Of a stretch of 64,000 nt of DNA, positions 27,187-36,483 are shown one piece after another. This DNA is from CAYJPV01 sp964396055 (GTDB taxonomy: Bacteria > Acidobacteriota > Vicinamibacteria > Vicinamibacterales > JAKQTR01): contig CAYNDV010000001.1 in NCBI GenBank assembly GCA_964396055.1, forward strand, positions 38,517-102,516, given 5' to 3'. Position 1 is the stretch's first letter. Every line of letters begins with the position of its first letter. Position numbers and translations under genes: made by a program. The notes under the pieces were generated by a model. It saw only the letters and a program-made list of their open reading frames with translations, did no database searches and was not told the origin of the DNA.

Positions 27187-27189
27187 GGC

Positions 27190-28212
27190 CTACGCCCCTT
27201 CCCCGTACCCGGCCGGGTGCGACGCCCGCCACCGCCACGCGGTCTCCACGATGTCCACCGGGTCCACGAAACGCGGGCGCCAGCCCAGCTCGTCCTGGAT
27301 GCGGCGGCTCGAGGCGAACAGCACCGCTGGATCCCCCTCCCGTCTCGGCCCCGCCACCCAGGGCACCGGCTGGCCGCTGACCCGCTCGACAGCGCCGATG
27401 ACGTCCTTGACCGAGAAGGGCCGGCCGTTCCCGAGATTGTAGGTGGCCGACGCTCCGCCGCCCTCGAGCCGGTCGAGGGCCAGCACGTGCGCTGCGGCGA
27501 GATCGGTCACGTGAATATAGTCGCGCAGGCAGGTGCCGTCCGGCGTGTCGTAGTCGAGGCCGAAGACGTGCAGGGGCGTTCCACCCCGCGCCGCCTCGAT
27601 CGCCCGGGGGACCAGGTGCGTCTCCGGCGCGTGCTCCTCGCCCAGGTGCCCTTCCGGGTCCGCGCCGGCCGCGTTGAAGTACCGCAGCACAATGGCACGC
27701 AGGCCGTAGGCGCGCTCGAAGTGCGGCAGGGCCCGCTCGACCGCGAGCTTGGTCTCGCCGTAGGGATTGATCGGCCGCGTCGGGTGCGCCTCGTCGATCG
27801 GCGTCCGCTCCGGGTTCCCGAAGACGGCGGCCGTCGACGAGAACACCAGGCGCCTCACGCCGGTCCCGGCCATGGCCCGCAACAGCGACAACGTGCCCTC
27901 GACGTTGTTGCGGTAGTAGCCGGCCGGATCGCTCACCGACTCTCCGACCAGCAGCCACGCGGCGAAGTGCATGACCGACGACACCCGCTGCCGTTCGATC
28001 GTGTCCCGCACGAGCGCCTCGTCGCGGATGTCTCCCACGACGAGGTCGCCCCACCGCACGGCGGCCCTGTGGCCGTTGGAGAGATTGTCGTAGACCACCA
28101 CGCGGCGGCCGGCCGCCGCCACGGCCTTGGCGGCGTGGCTGCCGATGTAGCCCGCTCCCCCGACGATCAGGACCGCGCCCTCAGCGCCCGATCGAGTAGT
28201 AGGTGAAGCCAT
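27190..28212 (-). CDS. galE: UDP-glucose 4-epimerase
   Basis: A 340-residue extended SDR. GGAGYIG binds NAD, SSTAAVFG gives the catalytic Ser/Thr, and YGETK supplies the catalytic Tyr and Lys. AAWLLVGESVSDPAGYYRNNVEGTL and YFNAAGADPEGHLGE are typical of GalE. It interconverts UDP-glucose and UDP-galactose. The ATG at 28212 overlaps the ugd 3-prime end by 32 bp. The first 14 residues are an extra extension, so a later non-ATG start is possible. Confidence 0.93.
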   Translation of the reverse strand: MASPTTRSGAEGAVLIVGGAGYIGSHAAKAVAAAGRRVVVYDNLSNGHRAAVRWGDLVVGDIRDEALVRDTIERQRVSSVMHFAAWLLVGESVSDPAGYYRNNVEGTLSLLRAMAGTGVRRLVFSSTAAVFGNPERTPIDEAHPTRPINPYGETKLAVERALPHFERAYGLRAIVLRYFNAAGADPEGHLGEEHAPETHLVPRAIEAARGGTPLHVFGLDYDTPDGTCLRDYIHVTDLAAAHVLALDRLEGGGASATYNLGNGRPFSVKDVIGAVERVSGQPVPWVAGPRREGDPAVLFASSRRIQDELGWRPRFVDPVDIVETAWRWRASHPAGYGEGA

Positions 28213-29476
28213 GGCTCTTCATCTGGTCCTTCGAGTAAATGTTCCGCCCGTCGAAGATGACGGGCCCGGCCAGCAGTTTCCGCATCCTGGCGAAGTCCGG
28301 CTCCCGGAACTCGTTCCACTCGGTCACCACCGCGAGGGCGTCGGCGCCGTTGAGCGCCGCGTACGCCTTCGGCGCATACGTGATCCGGTTGCCGAAGATC
28401 GTGCGCGCCACCCCCATGGCCGCCGGGTCGTAGGCCACCACCTTCGCGCCGGCGGCGAGGAGGTGGTTGACGATCACGATCGAGGGCGCCTCGCGCATGT
28501 CGTCGGTCCGCGGCTTGAACGCCAGCCCCCAGACCGCAATCGTCCGGCCCTTGAGCGAGCCGAAATGCGCCTCAATCCGCTCCGCGAGGCGGCGCTTCTG
28601 GGCAAGATTGACCGCCTCCACCGCCTGCAGGATCTGAAACGCGTAGTGCTTGTCGGCCGCGAACTTCAGGATGGCCTGCACGTCCTTCGGAAAGCAGCTC
28701 CCGCCGTACCCGCAGCCCGGGAACAGGAACGACGGCCCGATGCGGCGGTCCGATCCGACCGCGCGGCGCACCTGGTCCACGTCCGCGCCGAACAGTTCGC
28801 ACACCGTGGCCACCTCGTTCATGAACGAGATGCGGGTGGCCAGCAGCGCATTCGCCGCGTACTTGCACAATTCCGCGCTCGCGCAGTCCATCACCATGAT
28901 GGGCGCGCCGGTCCTCGTGAACGGCAGATACAGCTGCCGCATGATCTCCGCCGCCTGGTCGTCTTCGGCGCCGACCACCACCCGGTCGGGCTTCAGGAAG
29001 TCGTCCACGGCCGCGCCCTGTTTCAGGAACTCCGGGTTGCTGACCACGCTGAACGGGTGCGTCGTTTCCCGCCGGATCACCTCCCGGACCTTCTCGGAGG
29101 TCCCCACCGGCACCGTGCTCTTGTCGACGATCACCTTGTAGCCATTCATGGCCCGGGCGATGTCGCGGGCCACCGACATGACGTGCTGCAGATCGGCCGA
29201 TCCGTCCTCGCCCTGCGGCGTACCCACGGCAATAAAGATCACCTCCGACGCCCGCACCGCCCGATCGAGGCTGGTCGTGAACGTGAGGCGGCGCTCGGCC
29301 CGGTTATGCCGGACAATCTCCTCGAGGCCCGGCTCGTAAATGGGGATCTTGCCCCGCCGCAGCAGCCGGACCTTGGCCTCGTCCTTGTCCACGCAGACCA
29401 CGTCGTTGCCGGTCTCGGCGAAACAGGCGCCCGCCACCAGCCCGACGTATCCGGTTCCCACGACCGCCAGTTTCAT
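28181..29476 (-). CDS. ugd: UDP-glucose 6-dehydrogenase
   Basis: A 431-residue enzyme making UDP-glucuronate from UDP-glucose with two NAD. The Rossmann start KLAVVGTGYVGLV, the substrate-binding segment EFLKQGAAVDDFLKPDRVVVG and the catalytic Cys in GYGGSCFPKD are all intact. It is the first gene of the minus run, and its control region is shared with the divergent exopolysaccharide arm. Its product feeds UDP-xylose synthase at 36484-37428. Confidence 0.96.
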   Translation of the reverse strand: MKLAVVGTGYVGLVAGACFAETGNDVVCVDKDEAKVRLLRRGKIPIYEPGLEEIVRHNRAERRLTFTTSLDRAVRASEVIFIAVGTPQGEDGSADLQHVMSVARDIARAMNGYKVIVDKSTVPVGTSEKVREVIRRETTHPFSVVSNPEFLKQGAAVDDFLKPDRVVVGAEDDQAAEIMRQLYLPFTRTGAPIMVMDCASAELCKYAANALLATRISFMNEVATVCELFGADVDQVRRAVGSDRRIGPSFLFPGCGYGGSCFPKDVQAILKFAADKHYAFQILQAVEAVNLAQKRRLAERIEAHFGSLKGRTIAVWGLAFKPRTDDMREAPSIVIVNHLLAAGAKVVAYDPAAMGVARTIFGNRITYAPKAYAALNGADALAVVTEWNEFREPDFARMRKLLAGPVIFDGRNIYSKDQMKSHGFTYYSIGR

Positions 29477-29553
29477 GATGATGACTCCTCAGGACCGCCC
29501 CGGGACCTGGCGTCGGGTCCCATGGGAAAACACCAAACCTTACTATACGCCGA

Positions 29554-29581
29554 AAAATACTGTCAAGGCGTTGACAGTCAA
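29554..29581 (-). promoter_or_regulatory. Predicted ugd promoter with embedded palindromic operator
   Basis: On the minus strand TTGACT (29581-29576) and TATTTT (29559-29554) are 16 bp apart. A perfect inverted repeat, ACTGTCAA-GGCG-TTGACAGT (29559-29578), covers the spacer, so a bound repressor would occlude polymerase. The promoter call is moderate; the palindrome is certain. Confidence 0.55.
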
Positions 29582-29645
29582 GCAGTTGCAGCCAATCCGA
29601 CCTGTCGTGACGCCGCCGGCCCGTTCGGGATACCATAGCCCCGGC

Positions 29646-30800
29646 ATGCGCATCCTGGTGGACTACCGGCCCGCGCTCCGGGCACGCACAGGTGTCGGGG
29701 AATGGGTGCACAATCTGGCCCGGACCTGGCTCGTGAGTCCTCCGGCAGGCCTGCCGGCGCCGTCGCTCGGCTTGTTTGTCAGCTCATGGAAGGACCGTCT
29801 CGACCGGCACGCCGTCGCCGATCTGCCGGGCGCCGTCTTCTTCGACCGTCGCGTGCCCGTCCGGCTCCTGACGTGGTGCTGGAACCGCCTCGAGTGGCCA
29901 CAGGTGGAGCGACTCACAGGCTGGCTGCCTGACGTCGCCTTTTCGTCGACGCCCCTGCTGCTCCCGAGCCGGGCACCGGTCAGGACCGTGACGGTCTACG
30001 ACCTCGACTTTCTGGACCATCCCGACCGGACCTGGCGCGAGATGCGCCGGGACTTCCCCGCTCTCGTGCGCCGCCACGTCGGCCGGGCCGACCTGGTGAC
30101 CGTCATTTCCCACTTCACCGCCAGCCAGGTGGAACACCGGCTCGGCGTGCCCGCGAGCCGGATTGTCGTGTGCCGGCCTGGGGTGCCCGACTGGGCGGCC
30201 CGCGAGCGGCCCCGCCAGGCCGCCGGCGCCGTCGGCCGGTACATCCTGTTTGTCGGCACGCTCGAACCGCGCAAGAACGTGACCGGGTTGCTGGACGCCT
30301 ACGCCCGGCTCGTGGCGCGCCGGCCGGCCACGCCGGGGCTGGTCCTGGCCGGGGGACGCCCGCCGGTGCTGGATCCGGGGCTCGAGGCCGCGCTGGCCGG
30401 ACCGCTCGCGCCCCGCCTCGACCTCCGTGGATACTTGCGGCCGGACGATCGCCCCGATCTGTACCGTCACGCCGCCATGCTGGTTCTGCCCTCGCGGATG
30501 GAGGGGTTTGGCCTCCCGGCGCTCGAGGCGATGGCCCTTGGCGTGCCGGTCGTCGTCTCGTCGCGAGGCGCCTTGCCTGAAGTGGTGGGCGACGCCGGCC
30601 TGATTGTCGATCCCGACGATGCGGACGGCCTGGCTGCGGCGATGGCCCGGGTGCTCGACGAACCCGGACTGGCCGACGCGATGCGGATGCGCGGACTCGC
30701 GCGCGCGGCGGCGTTCTCCTGGGCGCCAGCCAGCCACGCGGTGCTGGAGCGCCTGACGGAGGCCGTGGCACGGGCACGCGCGCAGGAGGCGCGCCGCTGA
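29646..30800 (+). CDS. GT4 glycosyltransferase (exopolysaccharide locus, first gene)
   Basis: A 384-residue GT-B retaining glycosyltransferase. The N-terminal MRILVDYRPALRARTGVGEW is typical of mannosyltransferase-like GT4 enzymes of capsule and LPS loci. The C-terminal half has FVGTLEPRKNVTGLLDAYARL and the E-x7-E motif in SRMEGFGLPALEAMALGVPVV, the nucleotide-sugar binding signature. ATG 29646 is the start. The TGA overlaps the next gene in a TGATG junction. Confidence 0.92.
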   Translation: MRILVDYRPALRARTGVGEWVHNLARTWLVSPPAGLPAPSLGLFVSSWKDRLDRHAVADLPGAVFFDRRVPVRLLTWCWNRLEWPQVERLTGWLPDVAFSSTPLLLPSRAPVRTVTVYDLDFLDHPDRTWREMRRDFPALVRRHVGRADLVTVISHFTASQVEHRLGVPASRIVVCRPGVPDWAARERPRQAAGAVGRYILFVGTLEPRKNVTGLLDAYARLVARRPATPGLVLAGGRPPVLDPGLEAALAGPLAPRLDLRGYLRPDDRPDLYRHAAMLVLPSRMEGFGLPALEAMALGVPVVVSSRGALPEVVGDAGLIVDPDDADGLAAAMARVLDEPGLADAMRMRGLARAAAFSWAPASHAVLERLTEAVARARAQEARR

Positions 30801-31891
30801 TGCGCCTCGCCATCGATGCGCGTGAACTCGCGGGCCGGGCGACCGGGGTCGGGCGGTACCTGGAGCGCATCCTCGCCGAATGGGCGGACTCGGGCGTCGC
30901 GGCGCGCCACGCCATCGCCCTCTATCTGCCGGAACCGCCTCCGGAGGCGCTCCGGCGCCGACTGGCCGGCCTCGAACCCGAGTACGTCGTGGTTCCCGGC
31001 GGCCGTGGCGCCGCCTGGGAACAACTGCGCCTGGGCGCCCGCCTGCGCGCCGATCGGCCGGCTGTGCTGTTCGCGCCGGCGTACACCGCACCGCTGGGAA
31101 CGGGCTGCCCCGTGGTCCTCACGATCCACGATCTCTCGTACCTGGCTCATCCGGAGTGGTTCAGGCCGCGCGAACGCTGGCGACGCGCCGTGCTGACGCG
31201 CCTGTCGGCCCGTATGGCGCGGCACATCCTCACGGACTCGGCGTTCTCAGCGCGTGAAGTCGAACGCCTGCTGGGCGTGCCGGCCGAACGGGTCACGGTG
31301 GTGCCCCTCGGGCTGGGGATGCCGACGGCCCCTGCGGCGGGGGGCCCGCGCGACCCGCTGGTGCTTTACGTCGGCACCATCCTGAACCGGCGCCGCGTGC
31401 CCGACCTGGTTCTCGCGTTCGCGCGGGCGGCCGCCGTGCGCCCGGACCTCCGCCTGGTTCTGGTGGGCGACGACCGCACCTGGCCGGCGCAGGACCTCGG
31501 CGCCATCGCGCGGGAGGCGGGCGTGAGCGGGTCCGTGGAGGTTCGCTCCTACGTGGCCGACGACGAATTGAGGGACCTGTACCGCCGGGCATCGGTCTTC
31601 GTGTTCCTGTCCGAGTACGAGGGTTTCGGCCTGACCCCCCTCGAAGCCCTCGCCCACGGCGTCCCGCCGGTCGTGCTCGATACGGCGGTGGCCCGCGAGG
31701 TGTACGGCGGCGCGGCGCTCTTCGTCGAGCGGGGTGACAGGCGCGGCACCTCCGAGGCGATCCTGCAACTGGTGACCGACACCGAGGCCAGGCGGCGGGT
31801 GCTCGACGAAGCGTCCCGGCTCCTGCCGCGCTACACCTGGGCCGCCGCGGCGGCCCGTACGCTGGCTGTCATCGAGCGGAGCGCGGGCTGA
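30800..31891 (+). CDS. GT4 glycosyltransferase (second gene)
   Basis: A 363-residue GT-B enzyme similar in layout to its upstream neighbour (AIDARELAGRATGVGRYLE start, VLYVGTILNRRRVPDLVLAFARA, and SEYEGFGLTPLEALAHGVPPVV with the E-x7-E pair). The two adjacent genes look like diverged paralogues. Its ATG shares one base with the preceding TGA, and the following GT2 gene starts 1 bp after its stop. Donor and acceptor sugars are unknown. Confidence 0.92.
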   Translation: MRLAIDARELAGRATGVGRYLERILAEWADSGVAARHAIALYLPEPPPEALRRRLAGLEPEYVVVPGGRGAAWEQLRLGARLRADRPAVLFAPAYTAPLGTGCPVVLTIHDLSYLAHPEWFRPRERWRRAVLTRLSARMARHILTDSAFSAREVERLLGVPAERVTVVPLGLGMPTAPAAGGPRDPLVLYVGTILNRRRVPDLVLAFARAAAVRPDLRLVLVGDDRTWPAQDLGAIAREAGVSGSVEVRSYVADDELRDLYRRASVFVFLSEYEGFGLTPLEALAHGVPPVVLDTAVAREVYGGAALFVERGDRRGTSEAILQLVTDTEARRRVLDEASRLLPRYTWAAAAARTLAVIERSAG

Positions 31892-31892
31892 C

Positions 31893-32732
31893 GTGGCGGA
31901 CCTGACCACCATCATCGTGTCGTACAACACGCGGCCGGAGCTCGAGGCCTGCCTGGCGTCCCTCCCGGGCGGGGCGTTTCCGGGCCGGCACGAGGTCATC
32001 GTGGTGGACAATGCGTCGGCCGACGGGACGGCGGCCGCGGTGCGGACCCGGTTTCCGCAGGTACGCCTGATCGAACCCGGGCGCAACCTTGGCTTCGGCG
32101 CCGCGAACAACGTGGGCATGCAGGCGGCCTGGACGGATCTGCTGCTGCTGCTCAACAGCGACACGATCGTGCCGCCGGGGGCGATCGAGGCGATGTGCGC
32201 GGCGCTGGAACCGCATCCCGAATGGGGCGCGCTCGGGCCACGGCTCGTCGACGGCGACGGCCGGGCCGAGCTGTCGTTCGGCCGGATGATGACGCCGTGG
32301 AACGAATGGCGCCAGAAACTGCTCGTGCGCCTGCACGATCGCCGGACCCCCGGGGTGTCGGCGTGGGTGGAGAGGATGACGCGCAAGGCGCGTTTCGCGG
32401 ACTGGGTGAGCGGCGCCTGCCTCCTGGTCCGCCGCGCCGACGCCCTGGCCGTCGGTGGCTTCGACGAGCGCTACTTCCTCTATGCGGAGGACGTGGACTT
32501 CTGCGCCGCCCTGCGCGGCCTGGGGAAACGGATCCGGTTCTTTCCCGGGGCCCAGGTGGTGCACCTGCGGGGCCGGTCGGGCCGCCAGCGCCCCGCCGCC
32601 ACCGAACGGGCGTACCGGCGCAGCCACCTCGCGTTCTACGAGAAGCACCATCCGCGCCTGGCGCCGCTGCTGCACGCGTACCTGCGCGCCCGGGGCCGGC
32701 ACCCCGGTTCCGACCCACAGGGTCGCGCCTGA
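31893..32732 (+). CDS. GT2 glycosyltransferase, rhamnosyltransferase-like
   Basis: A 279-residue GT-A enzyme starting at GTG. IIVSYNTRPELEACLASL, VVDNASADGT, the LLLNSDTIVPPGAIE metal-binding region and the ERYFLYAEDVDFCAALR motif identify the WcaA/RfbF-like group found in O-antigen and EPS loci, often rhamnosyltransferases. The last 35 residues are Arg/His-rich. A 68-bp gap follows before the next GT4 gene. Confidence 0.92.
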   Translation: MADLTTIIVSYNTRPELEACLASLPGGAFPGRHEVIVVDNASADGTAAAVRTRFPQVRLIEPGRNLGFGAANNVGMQAAWTDLLLLLNSDTIVPPGAIEAMCAALEPHPEWGALGPRLVDGDGRAELSFGRMMTPWNEWRQKLLVRLHDRRTPGVSAWVERMTRKARFADWVSGACLLVRRADALAVGGFDERYFLYAEDVDFCAALRGLGKRIRFFPGAQVVHLRGRSGRQRPAATERAYRRSHLAFYEKHHPRLAPLLHAYLRARGRHPGSDPQGRA

Positions 32733-32800
32733 CGGCCCGCCGTCGGGCCCGAGGGGCTGTGGTATCGTGAAGCCCTGTTCAGACGGAGATCAGCGCCGCC

Positions 32801-33919
32801 GTGCGAATCGCCATCGATGTCCGGAAGCTCGAGGATTTCGGCATCGGCACCTACATCCGGAACCTGCTGCACCACGTGGCGCTGTCGCCCGGCGCCCACG
32901 AGTACGTGCTGCTCTGCCGCCCCCAGGACCAGCAGGCGCTGCGCCAGATGACGCCGCACTTCGTGCCGGTGCCAGACACCTCCCGGCCGTACTCGGTGGC
33001 CGAGCAGTTCACGATCCCGGCGCGGCTGCTGCAGCACCACGCGGACATCTTCCATGCCCCGCACTACGTCCTGCCGCCGCTGGTGCCCTGTCGATCGGTC
33101 GTGACCATCCACGACTGCATCCACCTGATGTTCCCGCAGTATCTGCCGAACCGGCTTGCGTACGCCTATGCCAAGGCGAGCCTGTGGGCCGCGGCGCGCC
33201 GCGCCGAGCGCGTGCTCACCGTGTCCGAGACGTCGAAGGCGGACATCGTCCGCTACTGCGGCGTGCCGGCGGACCGGGTGGTCGTCATCTACAACGCGAT
33301 CGACGAGCGCTTTCTCGAGGCGCCGTCGGCGGACGCGGTCCAGGCGACGCGTGAACGGTACCAGCTCGACGGGCCGTACGTGCTCTATGTCGGCAACATC
33401 AAGCCCCACAAGAACCTCGAGCGCCTGATCGAGGCGTTCCACCTGGTGCGGCAGCGCGGCTTCGAGCGGCTCAAGCTCATGATCATCGGCGATCAGATCT
33501 CGAAGTACCCGCGGCTGCGGCGGGCGGTGGACCGCCACAAGCTGCACAAGCACGTGCGGTTCCTGGGCTTCGTTCCCTACGACACCCTTGCGGCCCTCTA
33601 CCGGCTGGCCACGGTCTTTGCCTTCCCATCGCTCTACGAGGGGTTCGGCCTTCCGCCGCTGGAGGCCATGGCCAGCGGCACGCCCGTGGTGGCTGCCAAT
33701 ACCTCGTCGCTGCCGGAAGTGCTTGGCAACGCCGCCGAACTGGTCGACCCGTACAGCCCGGACTCGATCGCCGACGGTCTGACGACGGTGCTGGGGGACG
33801 CCGCGCGTCGCGAGGAATTGCGGCGCCTGGGCCTGGTCCGTGCACGGGAGTTCTCGTGGGCCGCCTCGGTGCAGCGTGTCCGGGACATCTACGACGAGGT
33901 GGGGGTCGCCCATGATTGA
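32801..33919 (+). CDS. GT4 glycosyltransferase (fourth gene)
   Basis: A 372-residue GT-B enzyme from a GTG start. It shows MRIAIDVRKLEDFGIGTYIRN, HNK-like donor site residues in YVGNIKPHKNLERLIEAF, and SLYEGFGLPPLEAMASGTPVVAAN with E-x7-E. The N-terminal half (HAPHYVLPPL, VVTIHDCIHL) matches the mannosyltransferase-type GT4 enzymes of the WbaZ/MtfB kind. The next gene overlaps by 8 bp. Confidence 0.92.
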   Translation: MRIAIDVRKLEDFGIGTYIRNLLHHVALSPGAHEYVLLCRPQDQQALRQMTPHFVPVPDTSRPYSVAEQFTIPARLLQHHADIFHAPHYVLPPLVPCRSVVTIHDCIHLMFPQYLPNRLAYAYAKASLWAAARRAERVLTVSETSKADIVRYCGVPADRVVVIYNAIDERFLEAPSADAVQATRERYQLDGPYVLYVGNIKPHKNLERLIEAFHLVRQRGFERLKLMIIGDQISKYPRLRRAVDRHKLHKHVRFLGFVPYDTLAALYRLATVFAFPSLYEGFGLPPLEAMASGTPVVAANTSSLPEVLGNAAELVDPYSPDSIADGLTTVLGDAARREELRRLGLVRAREFSWAASVQRVRDIYDEVGVAHD

Positions 33920-35024
33920 GCCGCGCCCCCCGCGGCTGGCTCTCGTGCACGACTGGCTCACCGGGATGCGGGGCGGCGAGAAGGTCCTGGAAGCCATCGG
34001 CGCCCTCTATCCGGATGCCGACATCCTGACCCTGCTGCACGTGCCCGGTTCCGTCTCCCCGGCGATCGAGCGGCACCGGATTCGGACGTCGTTCATCCAG
34101 CGCCTGCCCCTGGCGGCCCGCCTCTATCGGCACTACCTGCCGCTGTTCCCGGCGGCCATCGAGAGCCTCGACCTGGACGAGTACGACGTGGTCGTCAGCA
34201 TCAGCCACTGCGCGGCCAAGGCCGTCCGGGTGCGCGGCAGCGCCCGTCACCTGTGCTACTGCCTGACGCCGATGCGCTACGCGTGGGACCAGTTCGACGC
34301 CTACTTCGGCGCGGACCGCGTGGGCCGGGCAGGCCGACTGCTGCTGCGGCCGACCCTGCGGTGGCTGGCGCGGTGGGACGCGGCGACCGCGGACCGCGCC
34401 GATCGCTACGTGGCCATCTCCCGGTACGTCGCGGGCCGGATCGCGAAATACTATAATCGTCAGGCAGGGGTGATTTACCCGCCCGTGGACACCACGTTCT
34501 TCACCCCGGGCGGGGACGATCACGGACGCCACGCGCTGGTGGTGTCGGCGCTCGTGCCGTACAAGCGCCTCGATGTGGCGATCGACGCGTGCCGGGCCGC
34601 CGGGGTGGCTCTACGAATCGTGGGCGATGGCCCTGAACGCGCGAGACTGGTTCGGCGCGTGGCTGGCGACGTGGCGTTTCTCGGCCGGTTGAGCGACGAA
34701 GCCATCCGGGACGAGTACCGGCGGGCGGCGGTGGTGCTGCTGCCGGGCGTCGAGGATTTCGGCATCGTGCCCCTGGAGGCCCAGGCGTGCGGCACGCCGG
34801 TGGTGGCGGTGGCCGAGGGCGGGGCGGTGGAGACGGTGATCGACGGCGTCACCGGGGCGCTGGTCGCGGACGCCGGGGCCGAGGCGTTCGGCGCGGCCGT
34901 GGCGCGCGTCGTGCACGCACGGATCGATCGCGGCGCGGTGCGCCGCCACGCCGAGGGCTTTGCCCGGGAGCGTTTCGATCGGGAGATGCGGGCCGCCATT
35001 GCCCCGCTGCTGGAGACTGCGTAG
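33912..35024 (+). CDS. GT4 glycosyltransferase (fifth gene)
   Basis: A 370-residue GT-B enzyme. ALVHDWLTGMRGGEKVLEAI at the N-terminus and the PVDTTFFTPGG junction followed by VSALVPYKRLDVAIDACR identify the GT4 subgroup commonly found beside WbaP/WcaJ genes. GVEDFGIVPLEAQACGTPVV carries the E-x7-E motif. ATG 33912 overlaps the preceding stop by 8 bp. The initiating transferase gene begins 3 bp after this stop. Confidence 0.92.
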   Translation: MIEPRPPRLALVHDWLTGMRGGEKVLEAIGALYPDADILTLLHVPGSVSPAIERHRIRTSFIQRLPLAARLYRHYLPLFPAAIESLDLDEYDVVVSISHCAAKAVRVRGSARHLCYCLTPMRYAWDQFDAYFGADRVGRAGRLLLRPTLRWLARWDAATADRADRYVAISRYVAGRIAKYYNRQAGVIYPPVDTTFFTPGGDDHGRHALVVSALVPYKRLDVAIDACRAAGVALRIVGDGPERARLVRRVAGDVAFLGRLSDEAIRDEYRRAAVVLLPGVEDFGIVPLEAQACGTPVVAVAEGGAVETVIDGVTGALVADAGAEAFGAAVARVVHARIDRGAVRRHAEGFARERFDREMRAAIAPLLETA

Positions 35025-35027
35025 GAC

Positions 35028-36473
35028 ATGGTCAAACGTTACAAGCGTACACTCGCGGCCATCTACGTCCTGACGGACGCCCTGCTGGCCGCCGGGTCGT
35101 TCGCGCTCGCCTACCTGCTCCGCTTCGAAGCGGGCCTGATCCCGGTGACCAAGGGGATCCCGCCTTTTGCCCAGTACGGCGCGGTGCTGCCGCTGGTGGC
35201 GATCCTGGTGCCCGTCGCCTACTACTTCCAGGGCCTCTACAGCCTCAGGCGGAACCGGTCGCGGGTGGACGACTTCTTCGCGGTCCTGGTCGGGTCGGTC
35301 GTGGCCGTGATGCTGGGCGTGGTGAGCACCCTGTATTTCCAGGCCTACTACGTGCCGACGGATCTCAAGGACCGCGGGTTCCTGGAAGTGTCCCAGCTGG
35401 TGTGGGGCCTGTTCCTCGCGGTCAACGTGGCCCTCACCTACGCCTCGCGTACGCTCATCCGCCACGCGCTGGAGCGCCGATGGCGGGCCGGGATCGGCCT
35501 GAAGCGGCTGCTCATCGTGGGAGCCGGCGATCTGGGGCGCGTGGTGGCCGACAAGATCCTCGAGCACCGCGAGATGGGTTACCAGATCGCGGGGTTCGTC
35601 GACGACCGCGCCGAGCGCGACCACCTGGGCTACCGGGGGCTGCCGCTGCTGGGCACGACAGGCGAACTGTCGGAGATCGCGCAGCGCGAACGGATCGACC
35701 AGATCTACGTCGCCCTGCCCCTCGAGGAACACCAGCGGATGCTGAACGTCATCGAGGCGGCCAGCCGCGATCTCATCGACGTGAAGATCGTGCCGGACCT
35801 CCTGCAGTTCATCGCGCTGCGTGCGCGCATCGAGGACCTCGATGGCGTCCCGATCATCAACCTGAGCGACGTGCCCCTGCAGGGCCTGAACGCCGTGGCC
35901 AAGCGGATGGTGGATCTGGTGCTGTCGGCCGGCGCCCTGGTGATCCTGGCGATTCCGATGGGCATCCTGGCCCTGCTGGTGAAGCTGACGTCGCGCGGCC
36001 CCGTCTTCTACAGCCAGGAGCGCATGAGCCTGGACGGCTCCTCGTTCACCGTCTACAAGTACCGCTCGATGTACGACGCGGCCGAGGCGGCGACGGGCCC
36101 GATCTGGGCGCGCGACGAGGACCCGCGCTGCACGCCGGTCGGCCGGTACCTGCGGCGTTTCGACCTCGACGAGCTGCCGCAGCTCATCAACGTCCTGAAG
36201 GGCGAGATGTCCCTGGTGGGGCCGCGGCCGGAGCGCCCGTACTTCGTCGAGCAGTTCCGCCACCGGTATCCGCAGTACATGCTCCGCCACAAGGTGAAGT
36301 CCGGCATCACCGGGTGGGCCCAGGTCAACGGCTGGCGGGGGAACACGTCGATGGAAAAACGGATCGAGTACGACCTGTACTACATCGAGAACTGGTCCCT
36401 CGGCCTCGACTTCAAGATTATGTGGCTGACCGTCGTGCGGGGACTCGGCCTCGCCAAGCACACGCCCGCGTAG
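35028..36473 (+). CDS. Undecaprenyl-phosphate glucose phosphotransferase, WcaJ/WbaP family
   Basis: A 481-residue polyprenyl glycosylphosphotransferase that starts repeat-unit assembly by moving hexose-1-phosphate to undecaprenyl phosphate. Four N-terminal membrane helices (about 8-125) precede a CoA-binding-like Rossmann domain (LIVGAGDLGRVV, about 165-270). A reentrant helix follows, then the catalytic Bac_transf domain with KYRSM, DELPQLINVLKGEMSLVGPRPE and VKSGITGWAQVNGWRG. Which sugar-1-phosphate it uses is a guess; glucose is most common. It defines the locus as undecaprenyl-linked polysaccharide synthesis. Confidence 0.94.
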   Translation: MVKRYKRTLAAIYVLTDALLAAGSFALAYLLRFEAGLIPVTKGIPPFAQYGAVLPLVAILVPVAYYFQGLYSLRRNRSRVDDFFAVLVGSVVAVMLGVVSTLYFQAYYVPTDLKDRGFLEVSQLVWGLFLAVNVALTYASRTLIRHALERRWRAGIGLKRLLIVGAGDLGRVVADKILEHREMGYQIAGFVDDRAERDHLGYRGLPLLGTTGELSEIAQRERIDQIYVALPLEEHQRMLNVIEAASRDLIDVKIVPDLLQFIALRARIEDLDGVPIINLSDVPLQGLNAVAKRMVDLVLSAGALVILAIPMGILALLVKLTSRGPVFYSQERMSLDGSSFTVYKYRSMYDAAEAATGPIWARDEDPRCTPVGRYLRRFDLDELPQLINVLKGEMSLVGPRPERPYFVEQFRHRYPQYMLRHKVKSGITGWAQVNGWRGNTSMEKRIEYDLYYIENWSLGLDFKIMWLTVVRGLGLAKHTPA

Positions 36474-36483
36474 GCACGCCGCC

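Noticed and set aside
24725..28054. Apparent single protein of over 1100 residues joining galE/GT2-region codons to the ABC exporter
   Set aside because: The first half is a shadow frame over galE and the GT2 gene; the real exporter starts at the GTG at 26479, in a GTGA overlap.
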